Source of the DNA: Aquarana catesbeiana
Taxonomy: Eukaryota > Chordata > Amphibia > Anura > Ranidae
NCBI RefSeq assembly: GCF_042186555.1
Contig: NC_133326.1
Coordinates: 593,185,790-593,249,789 of the forward strand
Direction of reading: 5' to 3'
Length of the DNA: 64,000 nucleotides
Shown here: positions 10,375 through 21,800 of the stretch, piece after piece
How positions within the stretch are numbered: the stretch's first letter is position 1
Layout of the letters: the number at the start of each line of letters is the position of its first letter
Position numbers and translations under genes: made by a program
Notes under the pieces: generated by a model
Database searches by the model: none
The model's input: the letters and a program-made list of their open reading frames with translations, nothing else
What the model was told of the DNA's origin: nothing

Positions 10375-11745
10375 CTAAGCCCAACTATTGCAGGAGACAT
10401 TCCAGAAATCGCTATATGCAGCAGGAAGAGCAGAAGATAGTGGGATGGTGGCAAAAGATAGTTTCTCTTTGGGGGTAACCTTGAGTAGGCAGGAAGAGGA
10501 ACAGGAGGAACCCCAAGCCAGGATCCATCCAGCAGTCCAGTCAATGTGTGGAGAATGGAACCGTAACCAAGGAAGACCTGATATGATAGGAGATGAAGCC
10601 TTAAGTAAGACAAGGAAGGATATCCACTCCTGGTGGAGTGTCCCTACCGACATCTTAACAGGGAGGGTCTGGAAGCAGATAGGACCCCCTGGGAGAACAG
10701 TGCCATCAATCCCCAAGACCACCAATGGCATTGAAAGGGGCAAAAGGGTAAGTCTCATGGAAGATGCAGTTTCCCAATTCATGAAATTGCCAACGGCTCC
10801 GGAATCCAGATGAGCTGAGACCAAACGAGAGGAAGCGCTGACATGAAGGAACACAGAAAGAAGAAGACGAGAAGGTGAAGGTGATACTTCAGGATCTAAT
10901 ACTCCACCTTCCAGATGTATTAGCCACGATCGTTTTTCCGGACAAAGAGAACAAGTGTCACGAAAATGACCTTTGGCCCCACAATAGAGGCACAGGCCCA
11001 GAGTTCTGCGCCTAGCGCGTTCTTCAGGAGACAACTTGGTCCAGCCCAGCTGCATAGGTTCCTCAGCGGGCAGGGGGTGCTCCTCGGATCGAAGAGAAGG
11101 GACTGGGAGCTCAGGTTGCCTAAGTTACGGGGAGTGCTGGCGTCTTTTTTTCCAGGGCCCTGTCCTGAAAGCGAATAACGATCTGGTTACACAAGGTGAT
11201 GACACTGTCCAGATCAGCAGGAAGGGATCTTCCTGCTAATTCATCCTTCACTCTATCAGAGAGGCCATGTAAAAAGGTTGTAACTAGGGCCTCATTATTC
11301 CAGCTCAATTCAGCTGTGAGAATACGGAACTGAAAAGCATACTGTCCCACAAAAGCGGACTCTTGACGGAGATGTAAAGAGCGCTAGCCGCTGAGGAGAC
11401 ACGAACTGGTTCCTCGAAGATATTCCAAAAAAGTTTCAAGAAATCAGACAGGCTAGAAACCACTGGATCATTCAGTTCCCACAGAGGGGCAGCCCAAGCT
11501 AGCGCCTCGCCGGACAGGAGGGATATAATATAGGCTACTTGGTGACTGCGACTGGTGCGATAGGTGCAGCAGCAGATAGCGGTTGAGGTTGTTGAACCGG
11601 GGGTCCTAATGAGGCCTGAACCTGTTCAAAACGGGATGCCAAATCCTGAAGGAATTGCATCACTTGGGTCTGATGCGATTCCTGGGTCATAAGTCTGCGA
11701 ACTAAGCCCTGCAACGGATCATCTGCGGGTAGCGGCACATCAGCC
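10375..11745 (-). pseudogene. Gypsy gag-protease, frameshifted
   Basis: Gag packages element RNA; the aspartic protease processes the polyprotein. From upstream (11745) to downstream: a leading gag segment rich in Gln (LMTQESHQTQVMQFLQDLAS), a middle gag segment at 11350-11120 (WNNEALVTTFLHGLSDRVKD), then a frame at 11055-10375. That frame has a zinc knuckle, CLYCGAKGHFRDTC (CX2CX4HX4C). The protease motif follows as HLDSGAVGNFM, with the catalytic DSG intact, then ISGLPWLRFHSPHIDW. The frame ends soon after the AYSDFWNVS segment that normally precedes RT. The true gag start is lost at the 11746 junction. At least two frame changes separate the pieces. Confidence 0.85.
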
Positions 11746-12794
11746 GGGAAAAAAAAAGACAAAAAATGACCTGGTCAGGAAGGGGGGAAAATCATTCCGG
11801 GGCTGAAGTGGGTAATTAACCAATAACATGGAAGATCCTGTTATTTTTTATTTATCTTGCACAGAAGTGGCTATTCAAAGTTAACATTTACTTTTCCAAA
11901 TGTACATACACTTTCCAAAATTAATAATAACTTATGAAAGGGAACAGTTTATATTCCTTTTTCCTATATTCCTTTCTTAGATTGAATAAACATAAAAATA
12001 CCTCTATATCCAAAACCACTATGTAGTTTCTTTAACCCTTTTCCTCCCTGCATTTTTTTTGGCATGCATGATAAAATGCATATTTTAACCACTTAATGAC
12101 CGGATGGATTTACCCCCTTAATGACCAGGCCAAGTCTGACAATTGCGCGATTGGGTAACACTGTACCCAAATAAAATTGATGTCCTTTTTTTCCTATAAA
12201 TAAAGCTTATTTTTGGTGCTATTTGATCACCTCTGCAGTTTTTTATTTTTGGGCTATAAACTAAAACAGAGCGACAATTTTGAAAAAAAATATATATATT
12301 TTTTACTTTCTACTATACTACATATCCAATATAAATGTAAAACATCTAATTTCTTCATCAATTTAGGCCAATATGTATTCTGCTACATATTTTTAGTAAA
12401 AACATTTCCAATAAGTGTATATTGATTGGTTTGCGCAAAAGTTATAGTATCTACAAAATATGGGATATTTTAATGGAATTTTGTATTTATTTAATTTTTT
12501 TACTAGTAATGGCGGCGATCAGCATTTTTTAGCCGGACTGCGACATTGCATCAGACACCTAACTGACACTGACAGTATTACAGTGATCAGTGCTAAAAAT
12601 ATGCACTGTTACTGTACTAATGACACTGGCAGTGAAGGGGTTAACATCAGGGGTGATCAAAGGGTTAAGTGTGTCCCTAGGGGATGCTTTCCTACTGTGT
12701 GGGGCATGGACTCACTGTATGAACAGAGAGATCCCTGTTCCTGCAAAGCAGGAACGCAAGATCTCTGTTCATACCTGACAAGATGGCAATCTGC
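11746..12794 (+). repeat. 1.05-kb segment copied from 13813-14860
   Basis: Near-identical to 13813-14860 with a constant offset of 2,066-2,067 bp. The differences I see are small, for example gcgacaattttg versus gcaacaattttg and a short A/AT tract indel. It replaces the gag start, leader and the 3' half of the 5' LTR. The left junction lies in a gggaaaaaaaaa tract and the right junction at the trinucleotide tgc. It contains much of a TTAACCACTT MITE (from about 12085) and no gene. Confidence 0.9.
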
Positions 12795-13175
12795 CAAGGT
12801 CGGGGCCACAAGCAGACAAGGACAACAGAGTTCACGCCAAGGTTCAGGGTCACAAGCAAACAGGGATAGTCGGGGACATGCCAAAGGTCAGGGTCACGAG
12901 CAGGCAGGAATAGTCGAGAACAGGCCAAAGTCGGTAACTGGAATCAGACACAGGAAACACAGCAAGTACACACAAAAGCTAACACACAATGGTTGATCAG
13001 CACTGCTGGCTTGCAGTGCACAGGTTAATATAGGGTTCCCTGATAGGGCCTGGGGTGGAGCCATGCTTAGAGGAGAGGTTATAAAACCAGTCAGGTGAGA
13101 GTCAGCTGGTCTTTAGAGATGAACACATGGAGACTGGTAAGCTGACAGACAAAACTCTATTGCATAACCATGACA
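12795..13175 (-). repeat. Partial 5' LTR of the Gypsy provirus
   Basis: Matches 9296-9676 nearly base for base, ending at accatgaca and the tcccg duplication. The remaining about 330 bp of the LTR, the primer-binding site and leader are missing. Confidence 0.9.
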
Positions 13176-13812
13176 TCCCGGTTCTGTCAGGGGAGAGGGG
13201 AGAGATCGTCTGTTCCTACTAACTAGGAACAATGATCTCTCTCCTCCTAGTCAACCACATTCCCCCCTAGTTAGAAACACACATAGGGGACAAAATTAAC
13301 CCCTTGATCGCCCCCTAGTGTTAACCCCTTCCCTGCCAGTGACATTTATACAGTAATCAGTGGCTATTTTTAGCTCTGATCGCTGTATAAATGTCACTGG
13401 TCCCAAAAAAATGTCAAAAGTGTCCGATGTGTCGGTCGCAATGTTGCAGTCCCGATAAAAATCGCAGATCATCACCATTACTAGTAAAAAAAAAAAAAGA
13501 ACAATAAAAATGCCATAAATCTATCCCCTATTTTGTAGACACTATAACTTTTGTGCAAATGAATCAATATACACTTATTGCGATTTTTTTTTTGTTTTTT
13601 TTTACCGAAAAATATGTAGAAGAATACATTACGGCCTGATGAAACTGATAAAGAAATTCGCTTTTATTTTTAATTTTTGGGGGATATTTATTATTATAGC
13701 AAAAAGTACAAAATATTGTGTTTTTCAAAATTGTCACTCTTTTTTGGTTATAGCACAAAAAAATAAAAACTGCAAAGGTGATAAAATACCACCAAAAGAA
13801 AGCTCTATTTGT

Positions 13813-14860
13813 GGGAAAAAAAAAGACAAAAAATGACCTGGTCAGGAAGGGGGGAAAATCATTCCGGGGCTGAAGTGGGTAATTAACCAATAACATGGAA
13901 GATCCTGTTATTTTTTATTTATCTTGCACAGAAGTGGCTATTCAAAGTTAACATTTACTTTTCCAAATGTACATACACTTTCCAAAATTAATAATAACTT
14001 ATGAAAGGGAACAGTTTATATTCCTTTTTCCTATATTCCTTTCTTAGATTGAATAAACATAAAAATACCTCTATATCCAAAACCACTATGTAGTTTCTTT
14101 AACCCTTTTCCTCCCTGCATTTTTTTTGGCATGCATGATAAAATGCATATTTTAACCACTTAATGACCGGATGGATTTACCCCCTTAATGACCAGGCCAA
14201 GTCTGACAATTGCGCGATTGGGTAACACTGTACCCAAATAAAATTGATGTCCTTTTTTTCCTATAAATAAAGCTTATTTTTGGTGCTATTTGATCACCTC
14301 TGCAGTTTTTTATTTTTGGGCTATAAACTAAAACAGAGCAACAATTTTGAAAAAAAAAAATATATTTTTTACTTTCTACTATACTACATATCCAATATAA
14401 ATGTAAAACATCTAATTTCTTCATCAATTTAGGCCAATATGTATTCTGCTACATATTTTTAGTAAAAACATTTCCAATAAGTGTATATTGATTGGTTTGC
14501 GCAAAAGTTATAGTATCTACAAAATATGGGATATTTTAATGGAATTTTGTATTTATTTAATTTTTTTACTAGTAATGGCGGCGATCAGCATTTTTTAGCC
14601 GGACTGCGACATTGCATCAGACACCTAACTGACACTGACAGTATTACAGTGATCAGTGCTAAAAATATGCACTGTTACTGTACTAATGACACTGGCAGTG
14701 AAGGGGTTAACATCAGGGGTGATCAAAGGGTTAAGTGTGTCCCTAGGGGATGCTTTCCTACTGTGTGGGGCATGGACTCACTGTATGAACAGAGAGATCC
14801 CTGTTCCTGCAAAGCAGGAACGCAAGATCTCTGTTCATACCTGACAAGATGGCAATCTGC
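13813..14860 (+). repeat. Source copy of the 1.05-kb duplication
   Basis: Spans the end of the minus-strand MITE, about 265 bp of spacer (13887-14151) and most of the MITE at 14152-15076. The sequence runs naturally into flanking DNA at both ends, so I take this as the donor and 11746-12794 as the copy. Confidence 0.75.
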
Positions 14861-15076
14861 ATTGTTTACATTGGCAGACAGCTGTTCTGTCTCTCTGGGA
14901 GCGATCTGGGAGCGATCACGGGAGCGATCACGGGTGGCCGGCGGACATCGCGTCCACCGGACTCGCTGATTGGCTCCCCCGCTATCCAATCGGCACGCAT
15001 GCAGAGAGGTTTGTTGTTTTGCGCAACCGTGCCACCTTGCCAGTATATCTGCGGTGGGTGGTCGGCAAGTAGTTAA
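14152..15076 (+). mobile_element. Full-length TTAACCACTT-type frog MITE
   Basis: 925 bp from TTAACCACTTAATGACC to GGCAAGTAGTTAA, with TTAA at each end. It carries the internal motif order of the other copies: cacaaata/tataaataaagct, a gacaattttgaaaaaa block, cttcatcaatttaggccaat, gattggtttgcgcaaaagtt, tagtaatggcggcgatcag, and a short GAACAGAGAGATC hairpin. No coding capacity. Confidence 0.85.
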
Positions 15077-15325
15077 GCCCAAAGATTAGTTATTTGGAAC
15101 CATTATATAATTTCTGAAGACAGGGATCATGGAGAATAAAATGGCTGTAGTTGCAATTTATTAAGTTACACAATATTAGCACAACTACTTATCAAGCTCA
15201 TATTTTTCAGTAAAAGTACAGTAAAGTTAATTTTAGTGTACACAAATATAGCACCCTCCTTGTTAGAATATAGAATGCTAGGTACATTTGTCTCCTCCCG
15301 AGCCAGTGATTGCTTTAGCCTGCTA
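15077..15325. other. No gene recognised
   Basis: Short AT-rich spacer between two MITEs. Confidence 0.4.
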
Positions 15326-15546
15326 AGCTGCCCTAGCGTCAGTTTTCGTCCATCGGAGTAGCGTACAGACAAGACATTCTTCGACCGGACTCGAGTCCGT
15401 CGGAAAGATTTGAAACATGTTCCAAATCTAAAGTCCATCTGATTTTCAACCGAAAAAGTCTGCTGCAGGTCCCACACACAATCCGACGGGACGAATCCGT
15501 CGGATTGTCCAGTCTGGTAGAAAAGTCCGCCCGTGTGTACATGGCA
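15326..15546 (-). mobile_element. Half of a Harbinger-type MITE
   Basis: Matches one half of the element at 55626-56071 in reverse orientation, including the agatttgaaacatgttccaa block. It ends with the terminus CCCGTGTGTACATGGCA followed by TAA, the expected 3-bp target. The other half is missing. Confidence 0.7.
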
Positions 15547-16176
15547 TAAGACTTGCAATTAGTCTAATTTGTAGAAGATATCCATTAATGCATAGAAAAC
15601 AAAAATGTTCTCCTTTTTATACCTATAGTTATTTATAGTTATTTATTTAAAAAGAACTGACAAATGAAATCCCATTGGAGACAATGGCCTTGTAAACAAG
15701 CTTTACTTTTACAAGCTTGTTCTTTTACCGAATTATACTGTATGCTCGTGAAGTCAGGTCCAAAAACACAAAAGAAAATGGAACTGCCTGAAGGGTAGGA
15801 AAAGGTCAAGAGAGCGGTTTCACATATGAAGTAAAGTGAGGAGGGTGGTGGCTGGGGAAGGCCAAATGGACAGGGAAAAGCTGCAAGGGTAGAGCCTGTG
15901 GGGAATGCTGGGACCTTATTTTAAAAAGAGCAAAGAGATCAGAAAAAATCAGGAAAAGAGAAAAGTATCATTGTCACAGCAGCTTAATGGGTTAGTGTGT
16001 CTTCGGGGGTCAATGAAATACTTCAGAATGTTAAAAAAAAATGAAAGTCCATTGGTGGTATGCATCATCCACTTGGTCGGTTGTGGTGGTTCTCCCAGGA
16101 ATTAGAAGAGCTAAAGAGGGCGTACATGTGGTAATCTCTTTGAATAGGTATGGTGCAGCCAAGGACAGGTGTGATA
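15547..16176. other. No gene recognised
   Basis: Contains an 8-10 bp inverted AAAAGTAAAGCTTG/ACAAGCTTG motif near 15700 and otherwise nothing I can assign. Confidence 0.4.
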
Positions 16177-16192
16177 CTAAATAAATGTTGTG

Positions 16193-16671
16193 AGAAGTGG
16201 TTGAGACATGACTCAGAATGTGGCACCACATCCAAATATAGGCAAAAAAGAAAAAACAAGATGAACGTGGACTTTAAATTGATAACCACCAGTAGACCCA
16301 AAATGAAAAAGAGAGCACTCAATTGAATAAAAATCCAAATGTATTTTAACATCATAGTAAAGACATATTAAAAACAGAAATAGAGTACATATCAGGTGAT
16401 TACATAAATAAATGGTATTGTCCCACCTAGGTCAAATTTATGTGAACACAGAAAAACCTGTAGGTATGCTCATAGACCTGGTGGACTCTGTGGCTGGTGT
16501 ATGCAGAAGGTCTTACATACTCTATTTACTCTATGTACTCTATTTCTGGTTTTTATTATGATGTTAAAATAAATTTGGATTTTTATTCAATTGAGTGCTC
16601 TCTTTTTCATTTTGGGTCTCCTGGTGGTTACCAATTTAAAGTCTACGTTCATCCTTGGTTTTTCTTTTTCG
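16193..16671 (+). mobile_element. Foldback retroposon Y (16-bp target duplication)
   Basis: Flanked by the direct repeat ctaaataaatgttgtg at 16177-16192 and 16672-16687. A 49-bp head (16193-16241) is followed by two near-identical inverted arms, 16242-16386 and 16528-16671, around a loop of about 140 bp. The arms share, for example, gagagcactcaattgaataa. The right arm runs straight to the 3' duplication, with no poly(A). The long TSD indicates target-primed insertion by LINE machinery, not a cut-and-paste transposon. No coding capacity. Confidence 0.75.
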
Positions 16672-16917
16672 CTAAATAAATGTTGTGTTTATGGATTTAC
16701 AAAGTAGATATTTGCCAGTACATCATGGAACCACACAAAGCAGCGTCCAAACTGATTATTTATTGCATGATCACAACACAAGAAGAGTGCAAGGTTTCGG
16801 AGTCACGCAGGACCACTTCGTCATCACATGTCTGGCGAAGGGGTCCTGTGTCACTCCGAAACTTTTTTCTTTTATACAAGTTTTTATTGAGCATATTGAC
16901 ATGTTACATCACATACT

Positions 16918-18387
16918 CAGGGGCGGATCCAGGGGGGGCAACGGGGCAATTGCCACCCCTGAGAAATCTGTTGCAGCCTGGCCGGGCAGGTGAGCTTCGT
17001 GGGCGGCTCCGCCGCGAGTGGCTCCGAGAGCAAGAGCGGGCGGCTCCACCACGGGCGGATAAGAGAGCGAGCGGGTCCGCGGGAGTATCGGGCAGCTCCG
17101 TGTGAGGGCGGGCAGGCAGCAGGCGGGAGAGAGAGCGGATTGGCCGGGCGGCCCCGTGTGTGGATGGGCGGGTGAGACTGAGGCTGAGCAGGCTAGGTGT
17201 GTGTGGGGGTGGCTGGCCAATCAGTGAGCCGACGGGCAGGGGAGCAGAGAGATGACATCATCTCTCACCACCCCCACATCTCTGCATTAACTTCCGCCCT
17301 CACTGTGCAGGTAGCGTGGGCAGCAGGGAGATTATATTATCTCTCTGCTGACTGTCTCTGGGACAAGGAAACAAGAAACAAGCAAAACACCACCTTACCT
17401 GGCACGTGACAATCCGCATCTGGTGGCAAGTGACAATCCACATCTAGTGGCACATGACGTGGAAAGTGACAATCCGCATCTAGTGGCAGATGACGTGGCA
17501 AGTGACAATCCGCATCTAGTGGCAGATGACGTGGCAAGTGACAATCCGCATTTAGTGGCAGATGATGTGGCAAGTGACAATCCGCAATGTGTGGCATATG
17601 ATGTGGCAAGTGACAATCTGCAATGTGTGGCATATGACGTGGCAAGTGACAATCAGCATCTAGTGGCAATTGACGTGGCAAGTGACAATCCGCAATGTGT
17701 GGCATATGACATGGCAAGTGACAATCCGCAATGTGTGGCATATGACGTGGCAAGTGACAATCAGCATCTAGTGGCAGATGACGTGGCAAGTGACAATCCG
17801 CATCTAGCTGCAGATGACGTGGCAAGTGACAATCCACATCTAGTGGCAGATGATGTGGCAAGTGACAATCCGCAATGTGTGGCATATGACGTGGCAAGTG
17901 ACAATCCGCAATGTGTGGCATATGACGTGGCAAGTGACAATCTGCAATGTGTGGCATATGACATGGCAAGTGACAATCTGCATCCAGTGGCAGGTGATGT
18001 GGCAAGTCACAATCCACAAGGTGTGGCAAGTCACAATCCACATCTAGTGGCAGCTGATGTAGCAAGTGACAATCCCCAACATGTGGCAGGTGTCAATCTG
18101 CATCTGGTGGCAGGCAAGTGACAATCCACAAAATGTGGCAGGCGACGGTGGCAGGTGACACGCTCGGGGTTCCCACTGATTCTGCATTATGGTGAGTTGA
18201 ATGATTTAATTTTATATTACAATGTAATAATAGAAATAATGCGCTTCAATCATCCTGACACCATAACAACCATGGTGCTGGGATGATTAAAGCACCAACA
18301 ACAGCCATTTCCCCGATAAATTGTCCGCAAAAAAATGTATATTTCTGGCAGTGCCCCTCCCGAGACTAGGCTCTGGATCCGCCCCTG
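16918..18387. mobile_element. hAT-type non-autonomous element carrying a minisatellite
   Basis: Termini CAGGGGCGGATCC and GGATCCGCCCCTG, flanked by the 8-bp duplication cacatact (16910-16917 and 18388-18395). An 8-bp TSD and CAGGG-type ends are hallmarks of hAT. The interior is GC-rich at 16980-17260 and then a 36-bp tandem repeat. No transposase. Confidence 0.88.
17400..18150. repeat. 36-bp minisatellite, about 20 units
   Basis: The unit is gtggcaagtgac, aatccgcatcta, gtggcagatgac in order, with a variant unit in which the middle reads aatccgcaatgt and the last block gtggcatatgac. Because 36 is a multiple of three and the unit lacks stops in several frames, long open frames of over 200 codons appear on both strands. 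They encode only 12-residue repeats such as ASDNPHLVADDV. I do not consider them genes. Confidence 0.92.
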
Positions 18388-18834
18388 CACATACTTCAAG
18401 TATTTGGTTGGTATACATTACATTAATTGCATAAGATTGTCTCTTCACATGAATAAAATCAACATATGCTAACATTAACTCTCTTAGACTCTTCTAGACT
18501 TTCCTTTAGGCTCTCCAACCAAAGTTTTGCTATTTTTTTGTTTTGTTTATACAATATAAAAATAAAGCAAAGTAAACACGATGTCAGAACAGTCGACATC
18601 AACCATAGGAACATCATTTCAAACATAGAAATAGGCGAATTCCCTCCCCCCTCCAGTGTTAATCTATCCAGTGTATTGTATGCATCCTCTCATCTATCGC
18701 ATTACTGTCTATTTTCATCTTTGCCTACATTCAGCTGCTGCTGTTCTCCCCCTCGTCCGCTAGGGTGTTTTTGGAATCAGTCCACCTAAACCATACCTTC
18801 CTAAACTTCTTGGGGGCCCCCCTTGCCTCATACA

Positions 18835-21800
18835 TCATCTTATAAGTGAGTGAGTGAGTTGCTCATCATGAATCCATCTTTGGATGATCAATTTCCACAT
18901 TCTGAAGTACAGAAGTCTGAGGAACAATTTGGTATGTACATTAAGCTCTTCTTGATCGAAGACTCCCAACAGACACCTTAGAGGAGAACATATATTCGGA
19001 AGGGCAAAATGCTCGGATATGAACTCGGTCACCTGGGACCACAGTGGTCTTATCTTAGGGCAATCCCATACCATGTAGATAAAAGTTCCCTCGGTTCCCT
19101 TACATTTATTGCACTCTGCAGTATCCCTCCTGTGCATTTTGAATAGTCTAGTCGGTCTATAGTATATCTGATGTAAATATCGAAGCTGTATCATTCCATC
19201 TGTGGAGGAGATAACCAAGACAAGGTATGTATCCAGCACCTCCTGCCACAGTTCGTCAGTCAATTCTGGTATAATCACTGTCCACCTGGATCTAGTCCTA
19301 GCAGTCAGGTCAGGACCACCCAGTCCTATCTCTCTATCGTATCTGGATATCCGCTTAGTTGGTTCTGGGTCAATCAGGACCTTTTCTAAAGCAGTGTTTT
19401 GTACTTTCACTTCCCCTCTCCCAAACTGGGCTGTCGCTGCATGTTGCAGTTGAGCATATCTAAATTGCCAAGTTCTAGGCATGCCAAACTGCTCACCCAG
19501 CTGTGCAAAGAAGGATAACCTACCACCTTGGCATATATGTTGAAGGTATTTCACCCCATATTTGGCCCATCTATACCCATCTTCTAGTTTACAGAACTCT
19601 TTTAGGGATTTATTGCACCACAAAGGACAATTAGGTGACATCCATAAGGGGTCATCCATCATTCTCTGCGCACACAGGTGGAACACCCTTCCTGGTAGCG
19701 CCATTACAGACCCTACCTTCCTCCCCGGTATCCCCTTTCTGAACAGCATATTCAATAGGGTTTCCTGAGAAGTGGCAACCGCCGCTTCCAGTAGGGTAGT
19801 GGCGTTAGGAACTTGGGGGAAGCATCGCCAATGTAAGAATGTCAACTGAGATGCAAAAAAATAGGATATTATATCCAGCATAGCTAAACCCCCCATTGTC
19901 ACTGGCAGCTTCAGCACTGCCAGAGATATCCTGGCTGCCCTGGATCCCCTGGATCTTGTAGGTATAGGAGCATGTCGTCGACATAAAGGGAGACTCGTTC
20001 CTCAATCCCTCCCACCCTAAGTCCGTTCATGTGAGGGCTGTCTCTCAGTTTTGCCTCCAGGGGCTCTATGGCCAGGGCAAATGAAAGAGGGGATAACGGG
20101 CATCTTTGTCTGGTCCCTCCGGAGAACAGGGAAGGGTTCAGATATAGCCCCATTTACCCTCACTCTAATTAATGGTTCTGTGTATAACAACTTCACCCAT
20201 GATATAAATACAGGCCCAAATCCTGTTATCTCCAGAAGACCAAACAGGTAATCCCACGCCACTGGATGAAAGGCCTTCTTGGTGTCTGGCCACTCCTCTT
20301 CCCTAGAATTGTCATGCTTAGTTTGCAGGTTAACAAATAATCTCCTGATAATCATTTGTACACATCTCCCTTTTATAAAGCCGGTTTGATCCGGATTAAC
20401 TAGTTTCAGAATTACTGATTGTAGTCTCGCTGCTAATAACTTTTGCAAGAATTTTGGTGTCAACATTCATCAACGAGATGGGTCGATAGGATTCACATTC
20501 TTTAGGATCCTTTCCCCCTTTATGTATTAAGACCACTAGGACCTCTCTCATAGAGGTGGGAAGTCTTCCCTCCAACCTAGCAGCTGTAAACACACGTAAG
20601 ATACGGGGTGCTAACCCACTCCCAAATGTATGAATCCATTCCGAGGGTATACCATCAAGGCCCGGAGATTTCCTAGGAGCAAAGGAAGATATTGCTCCCT
20701 CCACCTCCTCCATGGTGATGTCTGCTTCTAGGGTATTACAGTCCTTGCTTGTTAGCCAAGGCAGGTCAATATCAGCCAGATCATTTTTCAAAGTACTGCC
20801 CCCTGGAGGGGCGCATGACTTGTAAAGTTCTTTATAGAAGTGTGTGAACGCTTGTAGTATACTCACGGAATCGCTCACCTCAACCCTGCTCTGGTCATAT
20901 ACACTCATTATATAGGTGGTCACATATTCTGGTTTTGCCAAGTACGCTAACAGTCTACTATTTTTGTCTCCAAACTCAAAAATGCGTCTACGTTGCGCAA
21001 GTCTGAGCTTGGTAGTCTGGTCAGTCAATACTTATATGCCCGCGTCTTGTCCTGGAGAGTCTGTAATCCTTCCTTAGTCGGTCGCCTAACATATTCTGCT
21101 TCTGCTAGGGATACTTCCCTTTCCCTGTCCTGTATTGAGGAAGCTAACTGATTCTTAAACCCACTCACCTCTGCTATGAACACCCCTCTTAGAGTAGCTT
21201 TAAATGCCTCCCACTTAAGGAGGTCAGATCCAGTGCTCTGGTTTTCCTTCCAGAACAGCTGAATAGCCTCTGCACATTTAATTTTAACATATTCTTCCTG
21301 CAACCAGCTAGCTTCCATCTGCCAGTGATGGATTCCTTGTCTCTGTCCTAATGTAATATCCAATAACATGGGTGAGTAATCCCACCATTTGCAGACCCTC
21401 AGTTTCAACCAGCACAGTGTCTATTCTGGACAGCGTCTTATGCATCTTGGAGTAACAAGAGTATTCCCTTCTCTCCGGATGCCTAACACGCCATACATCA
21501 TAGAAGTCATTAGCAGACAACCATCCCGCAAGTGGTGCCGGAGTCCCCGATGGCGCATCCAACCTATCCAGGGTCGGATCTTCCACAGCACTAAGGTCTC
21601 CTAAAATGAAAGTCTTCCCTTCCGCTATCTCATAGACCACACGTAGCATGTCATTCAAATGAGACAAGGAGAAGAGAGGCGGTACATATAAATTCACAAA
21701 TGTCAGAAATATATTATGGACTTTTATCACTAGAACAACATCTACCCTTTGTATCAGTTTTAATCGCATGAATGCAAATGGGTAAAGATTTTGCTACCAA

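Larger units (their letters stand above)
8967..13175 (-). mobile_element. Ty3/Gypsy chromovirus provirus, deleted and rearranged
   Basis: The minus-strand element starts with an LTR reading TGTCATGG at 13175 and ends CCTGACA at 8967. It is bounded by the target duplication tcccg (8962-8966 and 13176-13180). The 3' LTR is complete. The 5' LTR keeps only its first about 380 bp. The interior encodes gag, protease and, directly after, the integrase chromodomain; RT, RNase H and the integrase core are missing. A 1.05-kb foreign segment (11746-12794) lies between the gag remnant and the partial 5' LTR. Confidence 0.85.
8733..13886 (-). mobile_element. TTAACCACTT-type frog MITE, split by a Gypsy provirus
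   Basis: In minus orientation the element starts at 13886 (TTAATTACCCACTTCAGCCC) and ends at 8733 (AGCGGTTAAAG). The body at 13176-13886 resumes at 8966-8733. The break is exactly where the provirus 8967-13175 sits, flanked by the 5-bp duplication tcccg. It is the same family as 14152-15076 (opposite strand) and has no coding capacity. Confidence 0.8.

Noticed and set aside
9628..10813. Plus-strand frames at 9628-9915 and 10388-10813
   Set aside because: They are antisense to the chromodomain and gag-protease frames, which have clear family motifs.
12460..14969. Duplicate open frames of 147-178 codons beginning with the same residues
   Set aside because: They lie inside the TTAA MITE and its copied segment; the frame is not kept in other copies of the family (for example 28039-28635).
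17337..18121. Long open frames on both strands (over 230 codons)
   Set aside because: They are direct translations of the 36-bp minisatellite; every frame gives a 12-residue repeat and there is no start context, splice site or domain.
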